From: Aquabacter sp.
GTDB lineage: Bacteria; Pseudomonadota; Alphaproteobacteria; Rhizobiales; Xanthobacteraceae
Direction of reading: 5' to 3'
DNA: 5,050 nt
NCBI GenBank assembly: GCA_030147645.1
Contig: JASBUY010000458.1
Location: 1-5,050, forward strand
Position 1 is the first letter of the stretch. Each line of letters opens with the position of its first letter. The notes under the pieces were generated by a model. It did no database searches, was not told where the DNA came from, and was given only the letters and a program-made list of their open reading frames with translations. The position numbers were made by a program, and so were the translations under genes. Positions 1 through 4,815 of the stretch are shown in pieces.

Positions 1-347
1 TCGGCATGGTGAGCGTGCGCCCCTCCCGCTCCGCAACGTTCGAGGCGACGCGCCTCGATCCCACCGACCCGTGGGTGAAATGGGCGCTGGACTCCATCGC
101 CCGCACCACGGGCAAGACCCCGGCGCTCCTGCCCAATCTCGGCGGCTCGTTGCCCAACGACGTGTTCGCCTTGATCCTCGGCATGCCGACGGTGTGGGTG
201 CCGCACTCCTATCCCGCCTGCTCCCAGCATGCGCCCAACGAGCATCTGCTGGCGTCCGTCGCGCGCGAAGCGCTGCAACTGATGGCGGGGCTGTTCTATG
301 ATCTCGGCGAGGAAGGCGGTGCGGTCCTGGCGGCGCGGGCCGCCTGA
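1..347 (+). CDS. M20-family metallopeptidase/amidohydrolase, C-terminal fragment (5' end outside window)
   Basis: The reading frame is open from the window edge to the TGA at 345-347, so only about the last 114 residues of the protein are present. Numbering from the Met encoded at 6-8 (probably internal), the fragment has a Pro-Asn-Leu-Gly-Gly-Ser-Leu-Pro-Asn-Asp stretch at about 43-52, a Pro-His-Ser-Tyr stretch at 66-69 and Ser-Gln-His-Ala-Pro-Asn-Glu-His at 73-80. This is the layout of the end of the catalytic domain in ArgE/DapE/CPG2-type M20 hydrolases; His75 is the likely last metal ligand. Such enzymes hydrolyse N-acyl or peptide bonds with a two-metal centre in the cytoplasm. The substrate cannot be told from this fragment, as the other metal ligands and the dimerisation domain lie upstream. 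The gene ends in its own terminator, converging on the regulator gene at 454-933. Confidence 0.85.
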   Translation, partial: GMVSVRPSRSATFEATRLDPTDPWVKWALDSIARTTGKTPALLPNLGGSLPNDVFALILGMPTVWVPHSYPACSQHAPNEHLLASVAREALQLMAGLFYDLGEEGGAVLAARAA

Positions 348-413
348 GCGATCGCCCTTGGCGACGTCGCAGGGGTGCGCATTTGGTCACTCCCTGCCAT
401 GTGCCGCCGGAAC

Positions 414-444
414 AGGCCGTCCCTCGGGGCGGCCTTTTTTTTTT
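414..444 (+). terminator. Rho-independent terminator of the M20 hydrolase gene
   Basis: AGGCCG at 414-419 pairs with CGGCCT at 430-435. The stem extends inward through a T-G pair and two C-G pairs to a CTCG tetraloop at 423-426, and an uninterrupted run of ten T follows at 435-444. It lies 66 bp past the hydrolase stop codon. The T run exists only on the plus strand, so it ends plus-strand transcription. For the convergent regulator gene, which stops at 454, the hairpin has no U tract behind it. Confidence 0.93.
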
Positions 445-453
445 CGTGTCGCC

Positions 454-933
454 TCAAAAATCCAGCGGACGGCTGTCCACCACTTCCTTGATGACGAAGA
501 AGGTGCGCGTCTGCCGCACGCCCGGCAGCGCGATGAGGCAGGTGGCATGGATGCGGTTGAAGTCCGCCATGTCGCTGACCCGGATCTTCAGGAAATAATC
601 GAAGTCCCCTGCCACCAGATGGCAGTCGATGACGAAGTTCAGCGCCGCCGCCGCCGCCTCGAAGGCCGCGAAACTCTCCGGCGTCGAGCGGTCCAGCACC
701 ACCCCCACCATGACGAGGGTCGCGCGCTCCACCTTTTGCGGCGCCACCAGCCCCCGGAAGCCGGCCAGATAGCCCTGGCGGATCAGCGCCTGGGTGCGGC
801 GGTGGCAGGTGGCCGGGCTGAGGGCGACCTTTTCGGCGAGGTCCGCATTGCTCAGGCGCCCGTCCTGCTGGAGCAGGCGGAGGATTTTGAGATCGGTTCG
901 ATCCAGCGAGTCCGGCGCGGAAGCTTCTTTCAT
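454..933 (-). CDS. acdR: Lrp/AsnC-family transcriptional regulator of ACC deaminase (AcdR type)
   Basis: This 159-residue protein has the usual Lrp/AsnC length and order. An N-terminal winged helix-turn-helix occupies about residues 10-56, with the recognition segment around Leu-Ser-Pro-Ala-Thr-Cys-His-Arg-Arg at 38-46. A C-terminal RAM (ligand-binding, oligomerisation) domain covers about 70-152 and carries the Gly-Asp-Phe-Asp-Tyr-Phe-Leu-Lys core at 109-116. It is transcribed divergently from acdS with 141 bp between starts, the standard acdR-acdS arrangement. Known AcdR/LrpL proteins form octamers, activate acdS when ACC is present, and can be antagonised by leucine; that role here is inferred from position and family. 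The ATG at 931-933 is the only sensible start: the upstream frame has no start codon before an in-frame stop, and no Shine-Dalgarno sequence is visible, so translation may be leaderless. The gene symbol rests on the neighbour. Confidence 0.88.
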   Translation of the reverse strand: MKEASAPDSLDRTDLKILRLLQQDGRLSNADLAEKVALSPATCHRRTQALIRQGYLAGFRGLVAPQKVERATLVMVGVVLDRSTPESFAAFEAAAAALNFVIDCHLVAGDFDYFLKIRVSDMADFNRIHATCLIALPGVRQTRTFFVIKEVVDSRPLDF

Positions 934-935
934 TC

Positions 936-976
936 TGATGATTCTATACGATGTTTATCATCGCAAAAGGCATCAT
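936..976. promoter_or_regulatory. Candidate AcdR/Lrp operator in the divergent acdR-acdS promoter region
   Basis: Several overlapping dyads crowd this stretch. CGATG at 949-953 and CATCG at 959-963 form a perfect inverted repeat around TTTAT. GATGAT at 937-942 is mirrored by ATCATC at 957-962, and a further CATCAT lies at 971-976. About 34% of bases 931-1010 are G or C, in an otherwise GC-rich window. Lrp-family regulators bind degenerate, AT-rich, often repeated dyads between divergent genes, so this is the natural operator. The exact protein contacts are inferred. Confidence 0.5.
943..948 (-). promoter_or_regulatory. Possible -10 element for acdR
   Basis: Read on the minus strand this hexamer is TATAGA, close to the sigma-70 -10 consensus. 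It lies only 9 nt before the acdR ATG, which would give a transcript with almost no 5' untranslated region, in keeping with the missing Shine-Dalgarno sequence. No good -35 was found at normal spacing; a TTGACC at 983-988 (minus strand) would serve a different -10. It sits inside the operator dyads, which would suit autorepression. Tentative. Confidence 0.25.
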
Positions 977-1062
977 AAGTAGGTCAAGCAATAAAAATTT
1001 GAGCGAAGATAGAGAGGACATTTCACGGCACCTGTGGCTACGATCCGCCCATAACATCCGCC

Positions 1063-1067
1063 AGAGG
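1063..1067 (+). promoter_or_regulatory. Ribosome binding site of acdS
   Basis: AGAGG ends 7 nt before the ATG at 1075 and supports that start, which gives a protein colinear with known ACC deaminases. The leader between the operator region and this site (977-1062) shows no confident -35/-10 pair. Confidence 0.6.
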
Positions 1068-1074
1068 TTCCCGC

Positions 1075-2088
1075 ATGCTCTCCAAGTTCGAACGCTATCC
1101 GCTCACCTTCGGCGCCACGCCCATCGAGAAACTGCCGCGACTCACCGAGCACCTCGGCGGCAAGGTGGAGATCTATGCCAAGCGCGAAGACTGCAATTCC
1201 GGCCTCGCCTATGGCGGAAACAAGCTGCGCAAGCTCGAATACATCATCCCCGACGCCATTGCTTCCAATGCCGACACGCTGGTCTCCATTGGCGGCGTCC
1301 AGTCCAACCACACCCGCATGATCGCGGCGGTGGCGGCGAAGATCGGCTTCAAGTGCCGGCTGGTGCAGGAAGCCTGGGTGCCGCACGAGGATGCGGTCTA
1401 TGACCGGGTGGGCAACATCATGCTCTCGCGCATCATGGGCGCGGACGTGCGCTGCGTGGATGACGGCTTCGACATCGGCATCCGCAAGAGCTGGGAAGAT
1501 GCCATCGCCGAGGTGAAGGCGGCCGGCGGCAAGCCCTATGCGATCCCGGCGGGCGCCTCCGTCCATCCCTATGGCGGCCTCGGCTATGTGGGCTTTGCCG
1601 AGGAAGTGCGCAAACAGGAAGAGGAACTGGGCTTCAAGTTCGACTACATCATCGTCTGCACCGTCACCGGCTCCACCCATGCCGGCATGACCGTGGGCTT
1701 CGCCAAGGACGGCCGCTCGCAGAAGGTCATCGGCATCGATGCGTCCTGCACCCCCGCCCAGACCAAGGCGCAGGTGCTGGAGATCGCGAAGCGCACGGCG
1801 GAGCTTGTGGAGCTTGGCCGTGAGATCACCGAGGACGATGTGGTGCTGGTGGAGGATTACGCCTACCCGGTCTACGGCGTGCCGTCCGAGGAAACCAAGG
1901 ACGCCATCCGCCTCGTGGCGCGGCTCGAAGCCATGATCACGGACCCGGTCTATGAGGGCAAGTCCATGCAGGGTCTCATCGATCTGGTGAAGAAGGGATA
2001 TTTCCCCGAAGGCTCGAAGGTGCTCTACGCCCATCTCGGCGGGGCGCCCGCCCTCAACGGCTACGGCTACGCCTTCCGCAACGGCTGA
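1075..2088 (+). CDS. acdS: 1-aminocyclopropane-1-carboxylate deaminase (EC 3.5.99.7)
   Basis: This 337-residue PLP enzyme opens the ring of ACC, the precursor of the plant hormone ethylene, giving 2-oxobutyrate and ammonia in the cytoplasm. Bacteria making it gain nitrogen and lower ethylene in host tissue. The whole chain matches AcdS, one residue shorter at the N-terminus than the 338-residue Pseudomonas enzyme. Key positions are in register: PLP lysine Lys50 (Lys51 in Pseudomonas) in Gly-Gly-Asn-Lys, Ser77, Asn78, Tyr267 and Tyr293. Glu294 and Leu321 correspond to Glu295 and Leu322, the pair that separates true ACC deaminases from D-cysteine desulfhydrases. Residue 79 is His where the Pseudomonas enzyme has Gln. 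The ATG is preceded by AGAGG at 1063-1067 with a 7-nt spacer. The gene lies divergent to acdR and is probably activated by it. No frameshift is seen. Confidence 0.97.
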   Translation: MLSKFERYPLTFGATPIEKLPRLTEHLGGKVEIYAKREDCNSGLAYGGNKLRKLEYIIPDAIASNADTLVSIGGVQSNHTRMIAAVAAKIGFKCRLVQEAWVPHEDAVYDRVGNIMLSRIMGADVRCVDDGFDIGIRKSWEDAIAEVKAAGGKPYAIPAGASVHPYGGLGYVGFAEEVRKQEEELGFKFDYIIVCTVTGSTHAGMTVGFAKDGRSQKVIGIDASCTPAQTKAQVLEIAKRTAELVELGREITEDDVVLVEDYAYPVYGVPSEETKDAIRLVARLEAMITDPVYEGKSMQGLIDLVKKGYFPEGSKVLYAHLGGAPALNGYGYAFRNG

Positions 2089-2095
2089 CGCCGTT

Positions 2096-2133
2096 CGGCG
2101 CGGGCGGCGAGGTTTTGCGTGCCGCCCGCGCCG
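2096..2133. terminator. Shared hairpin between convergent acdS and gre-like genes
   Basis: A 13-bp perfect inverted repeat, 2096-2108 against 2121-2133, encloses a 12-nt loop and fills nearly all of the 47-bp space between the two stop codons. It starts 8 nt after the acdS stop and 3 nt after the gre-like stop read from the other side. Neither strand has a proper U tract next to the stem, so it may act as a weak or Rho-assisted terminator, or as a 3'-end stabiliser for both mRNAs. Confidence 0.6.
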
Positions 2134-2135
2134 GC

Positions 2136-2612
2136 TCAGGCGATCTGCGTGATCTCCACCGCCTGCCCGGCCACCATGACCTCGTCGCCGCGCCGCTTTC
2201 CCATGACGGCGCGGGCCAAAGGCGAGACGTAAGAGATGGACCCGCGCGTGGGGTCCGCCTCATCCTCGCCGACAATGCGGAAGGTCTGGCGCCGGCCGTC
2301 CTCCCGCTCCACGCTCACCGTGGCCCCGAACTGCACAACGTCGCTGTCAGGATCGCTCTCCACCAGACGGGCGCTGGCGCGGCGGGCGCTCCAATAGCGC
2401 AAATCCCGCGTCGCGCGCGCCATCGCCGTGCGATCCGCCTGGACATCGCCGGTCTGCGCGGCGGCATAGGCGTCGCGCGCCGCCCGCAAGGCGGCGTCCA
2501 ATGCAGCAAGACCAGAGGCCGTGACGAGGTTCGGATGGGGCGAGATCGGACGATCCGGCAAATCGGCGGCCGTTGCCTCAAGATCATTTTCGCGGGTGAA
2601 GGCGACGGACAT
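2136..2612 (-). CDS. GreA/GreB-family transcription elongation factor, atypical
   Basis: The 158-residue product ends in a clear Gre C-terminal FKBP-like domain (about 92-158): Phe-Gly-Ala-Thr-Val at 95-99, Arg-Ile-Val-Gly-Glu-Asp-Glu-Ala-Asp at 112-120 and Ser-Pro-Leu-Ala-Arg-Ala at 130-135, then a Gly-Asp-Glu-Val at 142-145. Before it come a Pro-rich N-terminal extension (about 1-28) and an Ala/Arg-rich helical pair (about 32-85). Gre factors enter the RNA polymerase secondary channel and stimulate cleavage of backtracked RNA through acids at the coiled-coil tip. Here Asp56 matches Asp41 of E. coli GreA, but the Glu44 position is Ala59, and both helices seem 8-9 residues shorter than in GreA. 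It is therefore probably a paralogue, not the housekeeping GreA. A GAGG lies 12 nt before the ATG, rather far. It converges on acdS. Confidence 0.85.
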   Translation of the reverse strand: MSVAFTRENDLEATAADLPDRPISPHPNLVTASGLAALDAALRAARDAYAAAQTGDVQADRTAMARATRDLRYWSARRASARLVESDPDSDVVQFGATVSVEREDGRRQTFRIVGEDEADPTRGSISYVSPLARAVMGKRRGDEVMVAGQAVEITQIA

Positions 2613-2754
2613 TAGGTAGGCGGACCTCGGGACGCTGGGAGGAGAGCGCGGGCGTACCGCAAGATGCGGGCAAGGGCAAAGCGCGCGGTCGCACGGCGAC
2701 CCGCAAGAGGGCGCCGCGTCACATGCAATTAAGAACTCCCGCGCGCGGTTCCCT

Positions 2755-2779
2755 CTTCGCCACCTTAAAGTGCGCGAAG
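2755..2779 (-). terminator. Possible stem-loop after the GGDEF-EAL gene
   Basis: CTTCGC at 2755-2760 pairs with GCGAAG at 2774-2779; the stem continues as CAC/GTG across a one-base bulge (C2773) to a six-base loop. It lies 6 nt beyond the stop of the minus-strand GGDEF-EAL gene. No U run follows on the minus strand, so termination here is uncertain. The rest of the 172-bp gap up to the gre-like start (2613-2784) shows no gene and no promoter I would defend. Confidence 0.35.
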
Positions 2780-2784
2780 GCGGC

Positions 2785-4395
2785 CTATCCCGCCTCGCTC
2801 ATGGCGAGCACGCTTAATGAGGGGACGTGGCTGCTGAGGAAGGCCGGCACCTCCTCCGCCTTCATGGGCTTGGCATAGACATAGCCCTGGCCGTAATCGC
2901 AATCGATGGAGCCGAGATATTCGGCCTCGGACGGCATCTCGATGCCCTCGGCTGTGGTGGCGATGCCGAGGCTCTGGCTGAGCGCGAGGATGCCGTTGAT
3001 CAGCTTCTTCGCGTTGGTGTCCTGCGACATGGACCGCACGAAGGACTTGTCGATCTTCAGCTTGGTCACCGGAAACATGCGCAGATTCTGAAGGCTGGAA
3101 TAGCCGGTGCCGAAATCGTCCAGCGCGATCTCCATGCCCATGCCGCGCAGCCGGCCGAGAATGGCATTGGCGGTCTTGTCGTCATCCACCAGCGCGGTTT
3201 CGGTGATCTCGATCTCCAGCCGCTGGGGCGAGAAATCGGCCGCCTGGAGCGTGCGCAGGATCTGGTCCGGCAGCGCCGCGTCCTTGAGCTGGATGGGTGA
3301 CAGATTGACGGAAATTTTGAGCCGGCTCGGCCATTTCGCCGCGTCCTGGCAGGCGCTCTTCAGCAGCGACTGGGTCAGCGGGCCGATCAGGCCGGTATCC
3401 TCCGCGATGGCGATGAAGACCTCGGGAGAGATGAGCCCTTGGGTCGGATGGTTCCAGCGCGCCAGCACCTCGAAGCCCACCACCTCCCCGTCGCTGAGGC
3501 GCACCAGAGGCTGATAATGGGGCACGATGGCATTACCGCTGATGGCGCTTTGCAGGTCGCGCTGGAGGCGGCGCGACTGCCGCAATTCCAGGTCCATGGC
3601 GGGCTCAAAGAAGCGGTAGCTCCCGGCGCTGCGCTTGGCGCGGTAGAGCGCCGCCTCCGCCGCGCGCATGACGTCGCCCTCGTCCGTGCCGTTTTCCGGC
3701 GTCACCGCGATGCCGATGGTGGCGCCGAGCCGCAAATCGAGGCTGTCGAACTGATAGGGGGCGGCCAAGGTGGAGATGAATTGCTGCGCCAGCTTTCCAA
3801 GCAGAGCGAGCGTGCCGGGGCGCGGCAGAAAGACCGCGAACTCCTCGCCGCTGAGCCGCGCGGCCATGGCGTCCGGCGGCATGGTCCGCTTGATGCGGTT
3901 GGCGATCTCCAGCAGCAGCTTGTCGCTCATCTGGATGCCGTGCAGTTCCGTCACCGGCTTGAAGCGGTCCATGTCGATGAGAAAGACCGCATAGCCCGCG
4001 CCGCTCGCGACCGCGAGGCGCTTGCGCATATGGTCGCGCAGCATGCGGCGGCTGGGCAGGCCGGTCAGGGGATCGTAGCGGGCGAGCGCGTCGGCCTCCT
4101 CGCGGGCTTTCAGCACATCGATCCGCGCCCGGTCCAGCCGGCGCATGGCGCGGAACAGGAGCAGCGCCGGCCCCAATTGGCTCAGCGCCGCGAAAGCCAC
4201 CGCCGTGAAAATGAAGCGCCAGCGCGACGGCGTGCCGGCACCGACATCGGCGGCGATGCCCAGTTGCGGCAGCACCTGTTCCCGCAGCCCGAACTCCCAC
4301 CAGGTGGAGGTGATGCCCATGATGGCGAGCATGGCCGCGAAGGAAATCAGCGCAGAGGCGGGCGTCACGAGGGGCCGCGTGCGTTGGCTGCTCAA
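2785..4395 (-). CDS. Membrane-anchored GGDEF-EAL protein, probable c-di-GMP phosphodiesterase
   Basis: The 536-residue product has two predicted membrane helices (about 13-30 and 60-82) around a short outer loop of some 30 residues, a charged helical linker (83-106), a GGDEF domain (about 107-262) and an EAL domain (about 275-520). The EAL half keeps the full catalytic set in correct register with RocR: Glu309 (in Glu-Val-Leu), Asn364, Glu396, Asp426-Asp427 (DDFGTGYSSL loop), Lys447, Asp449, Glu483 and Gln503. It should hydrolyse c-di-GMP to pGpG at the inner membrane. The GGDEF half is degenerate: its signature is Ser-Gly-Glu-Glu-Phe at 182-186, the usual Asn-Asp after Phe-Lys is Thr149-Glu150, and no RxxD inhibitory site is present; it may bind GTP rather than make c-di-GMP. 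The start is TTG, supported by GGGAGG 5 nt upstream; no other in-frame start lies before an upstream stop. The signal sensed is unknown. Confidence 0.93.
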   Translation of the reverse strand: MSSQRTRPLVTPASALISFAAMLAIMGITSTWWEFGLREQVLPQLGIAADVGAGTPSRWRFIFTAVAFAALSQLGPALLLFRAMRRLDRARIDVLKAREEADALARYDPLTGLPSRRMLRDHMRKRLAVASGAGYAVFLIDMDRFKPVTELHGIQMSDKLLLEIANRIKRTMPPDAMAARLSGEEFAVFLPRPGTLALLGKLAQQFISTLAAPYQFDSLDLRLGATIGIAVTPENGTDEGDVMRAAEAALYRAKRSAGSYRFFEPAMDLELRQSRRLQRDLQSAISGNAIVPHYQPLVRLSDGEVVGFEVLARWNHPTQGLISPEVFIAIAEDTGLIGPLTQSLLKSACQDAAKWPSRLKISVNLSPIQLKDAALPDQILRTLQAADFSPQRLEIEITETALVDDDKTANAILGRLRGMGMEIALDDFGTGYSSLQNLRMFPVTKLKIDKSFVRSMSQDTNAKKLINGILALSQSLGIATTAEGIEMPSEAEYLGSIDCDYGQGYVYAKPMKAEEVPAFLSSHVPSLSVLAMSEAG

Positions 4396-4400
4396 TACGA

Positions 4401-4406
4401 CCTCCC
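4401..4406 (-). promoter_or_regulatory. Strong Shine-Dalgarno fixing a TTG start
   Basis: On the minus strand this is GGGAGG, 5 nt before the TTG at 4393-4395. It decides the start of the GGDEF-EAL gene: reading upstream in frame meets only non-start codons and then a TAA, and the first internal Met (residue 22) lies inside the first membrane helix. Confidence 0.8.
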
Positions 4407-4481
4407 TCGGCGCTGGAATGGGCTCTGACCTTTCGCCTTAACACCGCAATCCCGCCCGAAGCTGTCTTCGCGACGACATCT

Positions 4482-4518
4482 GGCGCCCCCCGCGCGGCGT
4501 GTCGCCGCAAGGGGCGCC
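4482..4518 (-). ncRNA. Strong stem-loop in the probable leader of the GGDEF-EAL gene (structure only)
   Basis: GGCGCCCC at 4482-4489 pairs with GGGGCGCC at 4511-4518. Across a small internal loop, GCGGCG at 4494-4499 pairs with CGCCGC at 4503-4508 over a TGT loop. It lies 87 nt upstream of the TTG start and has no U tract on either side. It could be a 5'-leader structure, a Rho-type transcript end for the upstream MFS gene, or a chance hairpin in GC-rich DNA. It is not a recognised riboswitch class. Confidence 0.35.
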
Positions 4519-4815
4519 CGCGACGGAAGCGGCAAAGCTCCGGATCAGACTTGCAACCGCAGAAGGGAGAACGCGCCCTGGGAAAACCCCTTAAGGGCGT
4601 GTCCCGAGGCGGGGTGTCGGCGCCCATTCGCAGAGGGGGCCGCGGCCTGTGGGGGGCGGCGGCGCTTCGAACATCGGAAAAGAGAGCGACCACCGAAGGG
4701 GGCCCGGTTGCGGCGGGGGCTTCGATGGTCGCGGAGGCCGCAGCGCCGGGGGCGATGGCGGGGGCGGCCTCGTCGGCCGGCGGAGCTGGGGACGGTCTGC
4801 CGGACGATCGGGGCG

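Larger units (their letters stand above)
4396..4815. other. 420-bp intergenic region without a convincing gene
   Basis: This is the gap between the MFS transporter stop and the GGDEF-EAL start, both on the minus strand. Open frames cross it on both strands, but their translations are low-complexity Ala/Pro/Arg/Gly-rich peptides of the kind GC-rich DNA produces by chance, with no family motif and no good ribosome site. What I can support is the Shine-Dalgarno at 4401-4406, the stem-loop at 4482-4518 and a small CCCTTAAGGG palindrome at 4588-4597. The promoter of the GGDEF-EAL gene is presumably here, but I could not place it. Confidence 0.6.

Noticed and set aside
298..978. A 226-codon plus-strand frame across the terminator and opposite acdR
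   Set aside because: It overlaps the intrinsic terminator and is antisense to a conserved regulator. The translation looks like a shadow.
1026..1040. A sigma-54-like promoter (CGGCAC...GGCT) upstream of acdS, as in NifA-controlled acdS of Mesorhizobium
   Set aside because: The distance between the GG and GC elements is 10 instead of 12, the TTGC box is not matched, and I found no convincing TGT-N10-ACA NifA site upstream.
973..2034. A 353-codon open frame on the minus strand opposite acdS
   Set aside because: It is antisense to a fully conserved enzyme. The His/Asp/Gly/Ala-rich translation has no family features and reflects the third-position GC bias of acdS.
2739..2748. CCGCGCGCGG palindrome near the end of the GGDEF-EAL gene, considered as a terminator
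   Set aside because: A 10-bp GC palindrome is likely by chance in this composition. It leaves no room for a loop and has no adjacent U tract.
3439..4428. A 329-codon plus-strand frame opposite the GGDEF-EAL gene
   Set aside because: It is an antisense shadow: composition is skewed to Ala/Arg/His/Gln/Gly, and there is no ribosome site or recognisable domain.
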